From Haloimpatiens lingqiaonensis (GTDB lineage: Bacteria > Bacillota > Clostridia > Clostridiales > Clostridiaceae), in NCBI RefSeq assembly GCF_044502415.1, contig NZ_CP172402.1: a DNA stretch of 64,000 nt; one strand, given 5' to 3'. The notes under the pieces are model-generated. The model saw only the letters and a list, made by a program, of their open reading frames with translations, did no database searches and had not been told where the DNA came from. Positions 43,707 through 52,302 of this stretch are shown piece after piece. Every line of letters begins with the position of its first letter. The stretch's first letter is position 1. Position numbers and translations under genes: made by a program.

Positions 43707-43760
43707 TTGGCATTTGCCAATATCATATTACTCCTATTTAGAGTTATTGTCAAATGCCAA
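43707..43760 (-). promoter_or_regulatory. Promoter and paired operators of mrp
   Basis: TTGACA (43753-43748), 17-bp spacer, TAATAT (43730-43725). A palindrome TTGTCAAATGCCAA (43747-43760) covers the -35 and TTGGCATTTGCCAA (43707-43720) lies just past the -10. Binding to both could loop out or block the promoter. Confidence 0.75.
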
Positions 43761-43850
43761 TTATAAAAATAAACATATATACAAATTAAACTTTAATCCC
43801 ATATAAATGATTCAAAGATAATCAAAGTATTTTCGTGGGAAATTTTAAAA

Positions 43851-43898
43851 AAACTGATGCAAATATATTTAAGTAAAGAATTATATTTGCATCAGTTT
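43851..43898 (-). terminator. Terminator downstream of the rlmD tail remnant
   Basis: A 17-bp perfect stem (43851-43867 with 43882-43898), 14-nt loop, and a run of T on the minus strand after the stem. It follows the orphan rlmD tail at 44040-44096 and would have ended the original gene's transcript. Confidence 0.75.
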
Positions 43899-44039
43899 AA
43901 TTTTTTATATCTTAAATTTTAAACTATTTTATTTTAATCCTTAAAACTACATCTCAATATCATTTCATCAAATTCCCCATTTAACTAAACTTTTGGTGGA
44001 AGAATTGTAAAAATGTACATATCCCTTAAATTAAAAATC

Positions 44040-44096
44040 TTATAAGCCCATGTTCTTCTTGGTTATTAATACTACATTTTCAACGTGGCTCGAGAG
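44040..44096 (-). pseudogene. Orphan C-terminal tail of an rlmD-type gene
   Basis: The minus strand reads SSHVENVVLITKKNMGL and TAA, the C-terminal signature of RlmD-type enzymes (HVE-x-VVL), with nothing of the body upstream. Its terminator follows at 43851-43898. On the plus strand 44071-44093 matches the element's left attachment site at 17 of 23 positions. The nearest upstream body in the right direction is rlmD at 59345-60775, suggesting an island between them. The rest of the interval 43761-44284 shows no gene. Confidence 0.55.
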
Positions 44097-44284
44097 GACT
44101 TTTATAATGTCAACTCAACCCACTTTCGTTTAGGTAACATATTATAATAACTTCGACCGAGTTTCACCCTTATTTTTTCTATATTATAGAATAAATAACG
44201 CAAGTTCCTTAGACATATTGTTGACAGCCTAAAGGTTGTGGGGATAGGTGAAATATTAAGTAATCATTTTATTAAAAGCTACGT

Positions 44285-44618
44285 TTAGTGCGTATAATCT
44301 ATAATAGTTACACTATCGCCTAGTTTTTTAATAATTGCTTCTTTCATTTCCTTAGCATGTGGACAGGCAAAACCAATGGGATTCCCTTTCGTAATACAAG
44401 AGCACAAAACTATGGTATCAGCACCTCTTTTAACCATTTCTGCAGCTCTTGTTACTGCTTTTTTGCCAGGGCATCACTCCGCAAGTATTAAACCCTATAA
44501 TCTCAATGTCTCCTTCTACTCCTTCGAATGCACACTTTTTTTCTTTAATGACTTTAAAATCTGTTGTTCCAGGACACATATCCTCTGTTTGCATACATCT
44601 AATTAATCCAACCTTCAT
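44285..44618 (-). pseudogene. CGGC-domain metal-binding protein, frameshifted
   Basis: The frame opens with MKVGLIRCMQTEDMCPGTTD and reaches IIGFNTCG, where the family motif CGGCPGKK is expected. Here one base is added (TGCGGAGTGATGCCC), sending the frame to a stop at 44430. After the shift the normal ending is clear: AVTRAAEMVKRGADTIVLCS, then GNPIGFACPHAKEM and TIIDYTH, with TAA at 44285. The total of 334 nt is one base over a codon multiple. Could be a real mutation or a sequencing error. Confidence 0.85.
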
Positions 44619-44668
44619 AAAAAATTCCTCCTTAATATAATCTTTTAAAAAATAGTAACTAATTTATT

Positions 44669-45328
44669 TTAAAGAATTTCAAATTCATTCTTATTGAATT
44701 TTAACAATCCTTCATCTCGCATATTAGATAGCTCACGTGACAGTGCACTTCTATCTACACAAAGATAAAATGCAAGTCCTTCTCGGTTATAAGGTATTGA
44801 AAATTTTTTTGAATGATTCATTTGAACTTGTGTATTGAAAAATGCTAATAGCTTTTCTCTTGTAGTACGTTTTGATAATATCTCCATTTTTTGATTCAGC
44901 ATTATATTTTTTCTTGCAATCATAGAAAGCATATTTTCTATCAGATTCCAATAAAAAACACAGGCATTATTACACGTTTTGATGATTCGTTTACAATCAA
45001 TAAACATTATTTCGCAATTCTCAGTGGCTTGCACTGTAATAGGACATTCATAAATATCAGCATATGCAAATGCTTCTGCAAAAATATCATTAATACCTAA
45101 ATGAGAAAGAATATTGATATTACCTTCGATATCTTCTTTTATTATTTGAATGCCACCTGACAAAACTATTCCAACATAGTGAACATGAGCACCTTGTTGT
45201 ATTATCAAATCCTTTTTTTTATAATAATTAACCTTTGCAGATAGGCAATTTAAAATACTTTCCAAATCATTCAAATTAAAATTATTGAACAATTCATTAT
45301 TTTGTAGTTGCTTAAGATATTTCTTCAT
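44669..45328 (-). CDS. Crp/Fnr-family regulator (HcpR-like position)
   Basis: 219 residues: a cyclic-nucleotide-binding-fold sensor (residues about 20-130), dimer helix (ENMLSMIARKNIMLNQKMEILSKRT) and HTH (YNREGLAFYLCVDRSALSRELSNMRDEGLL). It is divergent from the ferredoxin-type gene, near hcp. In clostridia HcpR-type Crp regulators control hcp in response to nitric oxide, so that role is likely here. RBS GAGGTG before the ATG. A palindrome GTTGCAAATGCAAC lies between the divergent genes. Confidence 0.85.
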   Translation of the reverse strand: MKKYLKQLQNNELFNNFNLNDLESILNCLSAKVNYYKKKDLIIQQGAHVHYVGIVLSGGIQIIKEDIEGNINILSHLGINDIFAEAFAYADIYECPITVQATENCEIMFIDCKRIIKTCNNACVFYWNLIENMLSMIARKNIMLNQKMEILSKRTTREKLLAFFNTQVQMNHSKKFSIPYNREGLAFYLCVDRSALSRELSNMRDEGLLKFNKNEFEIL

Positions 45329-45342
45329 AGCTCACCTCTTAT

Positions 45343-45356
45343 GTTGCAAATGCAAC
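45343..45356. promoter_or_regulatory. Palindrome in the divergent Crp/ferredoxin promoter region
   Basis: GTTGCAAATGCAAC, arms GTTGC/GCAAC. It is 15 bp from the regulator's start codon and about 17 bp upstream of a TATACT box (45374-45379) facing the ferredoxin-type gene, so it could act as a Crp-type site for both directions. Confidence 0.5.
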
Positions 45357-45414
45357 CGACATCTTATGTTCATTATACTATACTAATACTATAAAAAACA
45401 AAGAGGACTTCAAA

Positions 45415-46122
45415 ATGATTAGAAAAATAATAAAAATAGATGAAGATAAATGTAATGGTTGCGGATTATGTGTTACAGCCTGTCACGAAGGAGCCATTGG
45501 TATGGTAAACGGAAAAGCGAAGCTTCTTCGTGATGATTATTGTGACGGACTTGGTGACTGTTTACCGGCTTGCCCAACCAATGCAATCAGTTTTGAAGAA
45601 AGAGAAGCAGTAGCATATGATGAGGCGGCGGTAAAGATGAATATGGAAAATAAGCAACCTGAAAATTTGGCTTGTGGTTGTCCTGGTACTCAATCAAAAA
45701 CGTTCAAGCGTAATGTTATTAGTGAAACCAAGGCAGAAACATCTGCAACAATACAAACCCAATTGAACCAGTGGCCAGTACAAATTAAACTTGCTCCACC
45801 AAACGCACCTTACTTTAATAATGCTCACCTACTAATTGCAGCCGACTGTACAGCATATGCATATGGCAATTTTCACAATGAATTTATGAAAAACAAAATA
45901 ACCCTTATAGGCTGTCCAAAGCTGGATGAAGGTGATTACAGCGAAAAGTTCACTGCCATACTAAAAGTGAATAATATAAAATCTTTGACAGTAGTAAGAA
46001 TGGAAGTTCCATGCTGTGGTGGTATTGAAAATGCTGTTAAGACAGCCCTTCAAAACAGTGGAAAACTCATTCCTTGGCAAGTCATAACAATTTCAACTGA
46101 TGGCAAAATTCTTGAATCATAA
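45415..46122 (+). CDS. Ferredoxin-type protein with two 4Fe-4S motifs
   Basis: 235 residues. The N-terminal ferredoxin domain has CNGCGLCVTACHEG and a second, altered cluster CDGLGDCLPACPTN. A long C-terminal part follows (YFNNAHLLIAADCTAYAYGNFH, KNKITLIGCPKLDEGD, MEVPCCGGIENAVK) as in clostridial proteins encoded next to hcp. It probably passes electrons to the hybrid-cluster protein. The start follows GAGG. Divergent from the Crp-type regulator. Confidence 0.88.
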   Translation: MIRKIIKIDEDKCNGCGLCVTACHEGAIGMVNGKAKLLRDDYCDGLGDCLPACPTNAISFEEREAVAYDEAAVKMNMENKQPENLACGCPGTQSKTFKRNVISETKAETSATIQTQLNQWPVQIKLAPPNAPYFNNAHLLIAADCTAYAYGNFHNEFMKNKITLIGCPKLDEGDYSEKFTAILKVNNIKSLTVVRMEVPCCGGIENAVKTALQNSGKLIPWQVITISTDGKILES

Positions 46123-46142
46123 TTCATAAACTATATATCTTT

Positions 46143-46180
46143 ACACCCGCAAAGTCTAGGACACTAAATCTTGCGGGTGT
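46143..46180. terminator. Terminator after the ferredoxin-type gene
   Basis: ACACCCGCAA (46143-46152) pairs with TTGCGGGTGT (46171-46180); TCTTATTTTTTC follows on the plus strand. Confidence 0.8.
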
Positions 46181-46226
46181 TCTTATTTTTTCTATATCAA
46201 AAAGTATTCTTAATTCTTAGTTTAGA

Positions 46227-46718
46227 CTATGATAAATACATTTGTTTCAAAAAGTTTATCCCTGCATCCGTTTTATAATAATTGTCTCTTATTTTACAAA
46301 TTGCTTCCTGCGAAATTTCATCTTCATATATATTGATTAAAAAATCTGCTTCAACAAGAATTTGAAAATCTATGCCATCAATAGCTGTATATGTATGATG
46401 ATGTCCTACAATAAAACACACTCTTGAAATTATAGTGTCTTCAAAATCAAGCTTTTCAAGTAATTTCTTTGCTAAAGCAGGTCCTTCAATTTGTTGATAC
46501 TTTCCTGAACTCGAATTATATTTCTGCTCACTTAATTTAATTCCAATATCATGAACAATTGCTGCAATTTCTAAAACTTCTTGGTTTAAGCAATCTACCT
46601 TCTCCATCTCTCCAATTGTTTTTGCGAAGCTATATACTTTCATAAAATGATTAATTCTTTTCACATCACTTGCATAATATTTAATCATTTCATTTATTAA
46701 AACAGATTTTTTATCCAT
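46227..46718 (-). CDS. HD-domain phosphohydrolase-like protein
   Basis: 163 residues with the HD pattern: HFMKVYSFAKTI, IAAIVHDIGI (HD pair), VGHHHTYTAIDGID and VEADFLIN. The substrate is unknown; small HD proteins of this type act on nucleotides. It follows hcp in the same direction but is separated by a terminator (46743-46776), so it may have its own promoter or rely on read-through. Confidence 0.8.
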   Translation of the reverse strand: MDKKSVLINEMIKYYASDVKRINHFMKVYSFAKTIGEMEKVDCLNQEVLEIAAIVHDIGIKLSEQKYNSSSGKYQQIEGPALAKKLLEKLDFEDTIISRVCFIVGHHHTYTAIDGIDFQILVEADFLINIYEDEISQEAICKIRDNYYKTDAGINFLKQMYLS

Positions 46719-46742
46719 GCTGTATCCCTCCGTTTATAAAAC

Positions 46743-46776
46743 AACTCCTGACAAAGGCTATCAATTGTCAGGAGTT
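46743..46776 (-). terminator. Terminator after hcp
   Basis: AACTCCTGACAA (46743-46754) pairs with TTGTCAGGAGTT (46765-46776), followed by GTTTTATAA on the minus strand. Confidence 0.75.
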
Positions 46777-46798
46777 ATATATTGTTTATTTATTAATT

Positions 46799-48427
46799 TT
46801 ATGACATGAATAACTTAATATCATCCTCAACTGTACCAATACCTGCAATACCAAATTTCTCAACCAAAACCTTTGCCACATTAGGAGACAAAAAGCCAGG
46901 TAGTGTTGGTCCTAGATGTATGTTTTTCACACCTAGATACAGTAATGCCAAAAGAACAATAACTGCTTTCTGTTCATACCAAGCTATATTAAAGGCAATT
47001 GGTAACTTATTGATATCGTCCAGACCGAAAACTTCCTTAAGTTTTAGTGCTATAACTGCTAGTGAATAAGAGTCATTACACTGACCTGCATCAAGTACTC
47101 TTGGAATTCCACCAATGTCACCTAAATTCAACTTGTTATAACGATATTTAGCACAACCCGCAGTAAGTATTATAGTATCCTTTGGAAGCTTTTCGGCAAA
47201 TTCTGTATAATACTCTCTTGACTTCATTCTTCCATCGCACCCTGCCATAACAAAGAACTTCTTAATTGCACCTGATTTAACAGCTTCAACAACTTTATCA
47301 GCAAGTGCCAGCACCTGATTGTGAGCAAAGCCACCTACAATGCTTCCTGTCTCAATTTCTTCTGGCGAAGGCAGTGTCTTAGCAAGTGCTATAATTTCTG
47401 AAAAGTCTTTTTTACCGTTTTCATCGGCTTCAATATGTGTGCAGCCAGGATATCCAGTAGCTCCAGTAGTAAAAATTCTACCTCTTACTTCTTCGCTTCT
47501 AGGCGGAACAATGCAGTTCGTTGTAAAGAGAATAGGACCACGGAAGGATACGAATTCGTCAAGCTGTTTCCACCATGCGTTTCCATAATTTCCTGCAAAG
47601 TTGTCATATTTCTTGAAAGCAGGGTAATAATGTGCAGGAAGCATCTCACTATGAGTATATACGTCAACGCCTGTGCCCTTAGTTTGATCAAGAAGCTGCT
47701 CAAGATCAGTTAAATCATGACCCGAAATAAGAATGGCAGGATTTTTTCTTACCCCGATATTTACCTCGGTAATCTCTGGATTTCCAAATCTCGTTGTATG
47801 TGCCTCATCCAACAAAGCCATTACCTTAACACCGTATTCTCCGGTCTTGAGTGTTAATGCAACAAGGTCATCAGCTGTAAGAGAATCGTCTAGTGTTGCC
47901 GCCAATGCTTCGTAAATAAAAGCATTAATATCTAAATCCTCTTTGCCAATATTCTTTGCGTGTTCGCCATAAGCCGCCATACCCTTAAGTCCATAAATAA
48001 TCATTTCACGCAAGGAACGAATGTCTTCATTCTCTGTTGAAAGCACACCCACGGATGTTGCTTTTTCAATCATAGTTTCTCTTGAATCCACCGTGAATAT
48101 TGATGCATCGTGGAAATCGTTTAGGTTAACAGAATTTCTTAGTTCATCTCTTAGCTTAATCATTTTACTGATTTGCGCCTCAATATGAGCATCATCAAAG
48201 TTTGCGTTGGTAATAGTCATAAACAAGCTGCTTAGAACCTCATAATTAGTCTTATCAAAATTACTGATATCAACCTTTCCTTTTACAACAATATCTGAAA
48301 TTCCTTTAAGCGTGTATATCAGAAGATCCTGAAGATTTGCGACTTCTTCATTTTTTCCACAAACACCTTTCACTGTACAACCTGTATTTTTCGCTGTTTC
48401 CTGACATTGATAACAAAACATACTCAT
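46799..48427 (-). CDS. hcp: Hydroxylamine reductase / hybrid-cluster protein
   Basis: About 542 residues from MSMFCYQCQETAK, which follows GGAGG; a longer frame from 48466 reads through a palindrome and is unlikely. The N-terminal cysteines (CYQCQET...GCTVKGVCG) bind the first Fe-S cluster; GHDLTDLEQLL, FTTNCIVPP, GYPGCTHIE and GGIPRVLDAGQCNDSYS carry hybrid-cluster ligands. Hcp reduces nitric oxide or hydroxylamine in anaerobes. With the Crp regulator and ferredoxin it forms a nitrosative-stress module. Confidence 0.95.
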   Translation of the reverse strand: MSMFCYQCQETAKNTGCTVKGVCGKNEEVANLQDLLIYTLKGISDIVVKGKVDISNFDKTNYEVLSSLFMTITNANFDDAHIEAQISKMIKLRDELRNSVNLNDFHDASIFTVDSRETMIEKATSVGVLSTENEDIRSLREMIIYGLKGMAAYGEHAKNIGKEDLDINAFIYEALAATLDDSLTADDLVALTLKTGEYGVKVMALLDEAHTTRFGNPEITEVNIGVRKNPAILISGHDLTDLEQLLDQTKGTGVDVYTHSEMLPAHYYPAFKKYDNFAGNYGNAWWKQLDEFVSFRGPILFTTNCIVPPRSEEVRGRIFTTGATGYPGCTHIEADENGKKDFSEIIALAKTLPSPEEIETGSIVGGFAHNQVLALADKVVEAVKSGAIKKFFVMAGCDGRMKSREYYTEFAEKLPKDTIILTAGCAKYRYNKLNLGDIGGIPRVLDAGQCNDSYSLAVIALKLKEVFGLDDINKLPIAFNIAWYEQKAVIVLLALLYLGVKNIHLGPTLPGFLSPNVAKVLVEKFGIAGIGTVEDDIKLFMS

Positions 48428-48447
48428 TTTGATTTCCTCCTCGTATA

Positions 48448-48486
48448 ATAAGTTTATAGCAGTCATTTAACTGACTATAAACTTAT
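48448..48486. promoter_or_regulatory. Long palindrome in the hcp leader
   Basis: ATAAGTTTATAG (48448-48459) pairs with CTATAAACTTAT (48475-48486), and inner CAGT with ACTG, leaving one bulged base. It ends 21 bp before the hcp start codon, over the ribosome binding region or promoter, and may be an operator or mRNA hairpin. Confidence 0.6.
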
Positions 48487-48699
48487 TTATTTTTATATTT
48501 TAGTATAGATAAGAAAGTATCTATGTTTTTCTGTGGGGATTCTCCCAATTCCATAGTTGCTGTCTATTCTACTTTCCAATCTGTACAGATTTCATTTAAC
48601 TGTTTATAAAGGAATTTCCTAATGTTAAAATAGTCCTAACGGAACTTTAGCAAAGGTTACTGCTTTTTTAGCTCCTGCAAAACTTATTGTTATTGCCTA

Positions 48700-48845
48700 T
48701 TAAGCTTGCAGCCTGACCAGAGTATCACATTCTGCTTACACAAATGTTGCATCTCCATTCGTAGCCACCAGCAAGGTATTTCGCATGGATGAATGCTGAT
48801 TACGCGAGGGTGCAGTCAGTGCTCTGGATTAGGATAATTCCTTTG
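48700..48845 (+). ncRNA. Candidate IS110 bridge RNA
   Basis: GC-richer than its surroundings and foldable. CCAGAG (48717-48722) pairs with CTCTGG (48822-48827), with CCT/AGG continuing the stem. An inner arm runs from GCATCTCCATTC to GATGAATGC. It ends about 35 bp before the transposase start, as expected for IS110-type bridge RNAs. Target- and donor-binding loops were not assigned. Confidence 0.45.
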
Positions 48846-48881
48846 TAAGTTTCCTCATTACTCTCGAAAGGTGGTGATTTC

Positions 48882-50156
48882 ATGAAGAAAGTAGATTACT
48901 TATCAACTCTATTTGTTGGTATTGATATTGGTGCGAGACAAAACGTTGTCTCTGCAATTAATTTTGAACAGGAATTTTTAATTAAAATGAAGCCTGTTCC
49001 TAACACGCAATCTGGTGCAGATCAATTGGAAGCTATTCTTGTTGATATACTTAGCAATAGTACCTTTAAAACTGTCATAATTGGCTTAGAATCTACTTCG
49101 TTTTATGGTGTACATATTGCAAATTTTTTATCTGCAAGTGAAAAACTTATACCTTACAAACCATATGTCTACTGTTTGAACCCTAAGGAAGTCGCTAACT
49201 ACAAAGACTCCTTCAACTCTCTTGATAAAAATGATGGCGTTGATTCTTTTGTCATTGCTGACTTTGCAAGAGTTGGCAGAATTCATACTGAGCCTTGGCG
49301 AGGTTCTCAATATCTTGCTCTTCAAAGGCTTACAAGACATAGGCTTCATATAGTTGAATGCTTAACCAGAGAAAAGACTTACATGTTATCCAATGTATTT
49401 CTTAAGTTCAGCGAATTCGCTTTGTTACAAGGAGAAGATCATCCTTTTTCTAATAAATATGGTGCTACCGCATCTTCAATACTTACTGAATTTCTATCTT
49501 CTGAAGATATTGCAAATACTTCAATTGAAGAACTTGTTGACTTCGTCAGTAGAAAAAGTCGTAAAAGGATTTCTAATCCTCAGATAACTGCTGAAATTCT
49601 ACAGCAGGCGGCACGTAATTCATACCGTCTTGATAAATGTTTGTATGAGCCATTAACAACCTCTATTGCTTGTTCTTTCAACTGTATTCAAGCTTTTGAT
49701 AAAGAACTTAAAGCAATTAACAAAGCTATTGAAAAAGCTGTTATGGGAATGAACCCTGTGGAATATCAAATATTAATGTCTATCCCAGGTTTTGGTCCTG
49801 TTTACTCCAGTGGCATTCTTGCTGAATTAGGAAGTGTGCATGCCTTTCCTAATAATGATGCCATTGCTAAATATGCTGGCATCGTGTGGAAAGAAAATCA
49901 ATCTGGAGGCTTTAAAGCTGAAAATACACCTATGAACAAAGCTGGTAACCGTTATTTACGCTATTATCTGATAGAAGCAGCAGGAAGTGTCGTTTGCCAT
50001 ATTCCTGAATATCAAAAGTTCTATCAGAAAAAATTTGCTGAAGTAACTACACATCAGCACAAACGGGCACTCGCACTAACATCTCGTAAATTAATTCGTA
50101 TGATTTTTGGATTGCTGGCTAAAAATCAGCTCTACTCTTCAAATAGAGTAGATTAA
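48882..50156 (+). CDS. IS110-family transposase (DEDD type)
   Basis: 424 residues. The N-terminal RuvC-like domain has FVGIDIGARQNVVSA (D), VIIGLESTSFYG (E) and DKNDGVDSFVIADFA (D, D). The C-terminal Transposase_20 domain has LMSIPGFGPVYSSGILAELG and the serine motif KENQSGGFKAENTPMNKAGN. The gene is full-length. RBS AAAGGTGGTG before the ATG. Confidence 0.95.
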   Translation: MKKVDYLSTLFVGIDIGARQNVVSAINFEQEFLIKMKPVPNTQSGADQLEAILVDILSNSTFKTVIIGLESTSFYGVHIANFLSASEKLIPYKPYVYCLNPKEVANYKDSFNSLDKNDGVDSFVIADFARVGRIHTEPWRGSQYLALQRLTRHRLHIVECLTREKTYMLSNVFLKFSEFALLQGEDHPFSNKYGATASSILTEFLSSEDIANTSIEELVDFVSRKSRKRISNPQITAEILQQAARNSYRLDKCLYEPLTTSIACSFNCIQAFDKELKAINKAIEKAVMGMNPVEYQILMSIPGFGPVYSSGILAELGSVHAFPNNDAIAKYAGIVWKENQSGGFKAENTPMNKAGNRYLRYYLIEAAGSVVCHIPEYQKFYQKKFAEVTTHQHKRALALTSRKLIRMIFGLLAKNQLYSSNRVD

Positions 50157-50274
50157 ATTTCATAATTATACAAACATACATTCTTATTGGACTGTATGCT
50201 TGTTAAGGTTACCCTTTTTTAAAGAAATCATTTCATTTTTCTTTTATTTTGTTCTTGACATATTACCAAATTGC

Positions 50275-50589
50275 TTAATTTTGGGGAGCTGGTGCTTTTA
50301 CAACAATAAGCTCCAATGTTTCGTGGTATAAATTTTTTACATTCATTTTCGTTTGAAATGGTATTTTTAATAAAGTCCCTGCCTCATACTCATGAATTTC
50401 CTGATCATTAAGTCCTATTGAAAGCTTTCCTCTAATAACTGTCATATAAACGTTTGAATTTGAGAAATGCTCAGGAAGCCCTTCATCTTTATTAAAAATC
50501 ATGTGAAGATAATTTACATTTTCGTCAAATACAACTTTCTCAACAGCTTTTTCATTGCCTCTAGCCAGTTCAAATATTTGTTCAATCAA
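50275..50589 (-). CDS. Small cupin-domain protein
   Basis: 104 residues forming one cupin barrel (NYLHMIFNKDEGLPEHFSNSN, then GKLSIGLNDQEIHEYEAGTLLKIP). The usual metal-binding His pairs are only partly present. The start is a TTG after GGAGGTGTTAAATA. Such cupins accompany Fe-S and redox genes in anaerobes; it may have been next to hcp before the IS110 arrived. Confidence 0.8.
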   Translation of the reverse strand: MIEQIFELARGNEKAVEKVVFDENVNYLHMIFNKDEGLPEHFSNSNVYMTVIRGKLSIGLNDQEIHEYEAGTLLKIPFQTKMNVKNLYHETLELIVVKAPAPQN

Positions 50590-50730
50590 TATTTAACACC
50601 TCCAACTCAAATATTATTTCAATATATTTAGCAATTAATACTACAAATCGATTTATATTTATTATACTGTTAATCTTTGCAAATGATATTGTCAATATTA
50701 CTTGACAGTTTTTTCTCGCATAGTTCGTTA

Positions 50731-51639
50731 TTAGGCAGCTTGATTTAGAGATTCATAGTATCTCTGTCTTTTAACCATAGGAGGTAGCCCACCATTGGCA
50801 GAGCAAATCCTCCTGTTGTTCCAATAACTGATGAAATAACGCCATATAAGAATCTTAAGTTCTTCAACAGTCATTTCTTTAGTGTTGTAACGATCATAAA
50901 GCAGCTCTTCTTTCATTCTGGCCCACATACTTTCACACCTTGCATTGTCATGGCATCTGCCACCATCACTGTTCATACTTTGCTGTATGCCATATTTATT
51001 TATTACATTGCGATATTCATTGCTGGTGTACTGTGTACCTCTATCAGAGTGAACAATGGCACCCCTAAGTTTAGGATAAGCTTTAAAAGCATTATCAAGA
51101 GTATTTACACACAAGGTGGCTTTCATATTTGTATCCATTGAAAGCCCAAGAACTGCTAAATCATAGCAGTCAAAAATTGCAGATACATAAAGTTTACCAT
51201 CTTTTGCTTTAATTTCTGATATGTCTGTTACAGTCTTTTTAAGAGGCTCAGATGCTCTGAAATCACGCTTAAGAAGATCATCAGATTTTCTGGCTTCACG
51301 GTCAGCTTTGGTTATACCATTAGGTTTACGTTTAGGTTTATGACTAAGACCAATTTCCTCCATAACTCTATAAACAGTACGTTCACTAGGGATATGGACA
51401 TTTTCAGGATTTTTTAGAAGTAAGGCTTGATGCATACGGATTCTTCCATAGGTATCATTGTACTCATCTTCAGAATTGATTTTTATCATTTCTTCAGCGA
51501 GAGCCTCATACTTCCAAGGTTTATCTTTATTTGCCAGATAATTATGAAAGCCTTGACGGCTAACTTTAAGCATCCTACAATAAAATGATATTTTACCCTT
51601 AATCATGCCGTCATTAGTCTTAATAGCTATAAATCTCAT
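50731..51639 (-). CDS. IS3-family transposase OrfB, copy 2
   Basis: Same predicted 302-residue protein as at 5478-6386, with all DDE residues. ATGA overlap with orfA is kept. The lack of difference suggests recent movement or recent homologous exchange. Confidence 0.95.
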   Translation of the reverse strand: MRFIAIKTNDGMIKGKISFYCRMLKVSRQGFHNYLANKDKPWKYEALAEEMIKINSEDEYNDTYGRIRMHQALLLKNPENVHIPSERTVYRVMEEIGLSHKPKRKPNGITKADREARKSDDLLKRDFRASEPLKKTVTDISEIKAKDGKLYVSAIFDCYDLAVLGLSMDTNMKATLCVNTLDNAFKAYPKLRGAIVHSDRGTQYTSNEYRNVINKYGIQQSMNSDGGRCHDNARCESMWARMKEELLYDRYNTKEMTVEELKILIWRYFISYWNNRRICSANGGLPPMVKRQRYYESLNQAA

Positions 51640-51971
51640 TCGTGAGTTTTTACTGACTTCCGACGGCTGGCGGCGAAAAAAGCGCTTGCTTCCTCTAGAA
51701 ATTCATTCTCTTCCTTCAAACGTTTGATTTCCTTACTCTGCTCTTTAACTTGCTTTTTTAGGGTCATAAGTTCTTCTGTAAGGGAAAGAGCACTATCAGG
51801 AGTGTGTGAACCAGCACCTAAATCAAGTACGCCTTCTTTAGAGGCTTTTACCCATCCGCTTACTGTGCTTGGAGCAATTCCTATTTCTTTTGCAGCTTTA
51901 TTAATACCAATTTCCTTGGCTAACTTAACTGCCTGGACTTTATAATCCTGGTCATAACGTTTTTGTGCCAT
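51636..51971 (-). CDS. IS3-family OrfA, copy 2
   Basis: Same predicted protein as at 6383-6718: HTH followed by a leucine-zipper-like helix. Start at MAQKRYDQ after GGAGGTGC. Confidence 0.92.
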   Translation of the reverse strand: MAQKRYDQDYKVQAVKLAKEIGINKAAKEIGIAPSTVSGWVKASKEGVLDLGAGSHTPDSALSLTEELMTLKKQVKEQSKEIKRLKEENEFLEEASAFFAASRRKSVKTHE

Positions 51972-52049
51972 GATAAGCACCTCCTTATTCTCTTAATTAT
52001 ATTTTGAATTATACGAGAATAAGGTGTCAACTTTATTTATACAACATCA

Positions 52050-52290
52050 TTGATTTTTTGTCAAAAATATCACGCAAATTATCTTCGATCGATTCCTCTC
52101 CATACTCCACTTTATATATTAGTTCTGCTATCATCCTTTTTAATTGACCAATATTAGTAGCCAGATAACCATCCATCTGTGCTCTAGACAACTCATAGAT
52201 CCTTCCTTGTTCCAGCTGATTAAGTTTATTTTTGATCTCCAATATTTCACGATTATATTTCTGAGTAATATCTATTTTCTTTTCAGGCAT
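52050..52290 (-). pseudogene. Short orf after hsdR, 3' end cut by the IS3 copy
   Basis: About 80 residues of native sequence from MPEKKIDITQKYNREILEIK, helical with a coiled coil, continuing to RDIFDKKS where the IS begins; the frame then ends five residues later in IS DNA. RBS TAGGAGG. No family recognised. It follows hsdR within 15 bp, so was probably the last gene of the restriction operon. Confidence 0.65.
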
Positions 52291-52302
52291 TTCTTAATCC
52301 TC

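Larger units (their letters stand above)
48530..50230 (+). mobile_element. IS110-family insertion sequence (ends not resolved)
   Basis: One DEDD transposase with about 390 bp of non-coding DNA before it, the layout of IS110 elements whose left end encodes a bridge RNA. IS110 elements have no clear inverted repeats, so the ends given here are approximate. It lies between hcp and the cupin gene. Confidence 0.6.
50684..52049 (-). mobile_element. IS3-family insertion sequence, copy 2 (1366 bp)
   Basis: The same ends and proteins as copy 1, shifted by 45,253 bp and in the same orientation. Unlike copy 1 the flanks do not match (AAA on the left, TTG on the right), so no target duplication is left. 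It truncates a short orf downstream of hsdR. Confidence 0.93.

Noticed and set aside
48428..48466. Longer start for hcp
   Set aside because: It reads through a strong palindrome and lacks a binding site, while GGAGG precedes the start at 48427, which gives the conserved N-terminus.
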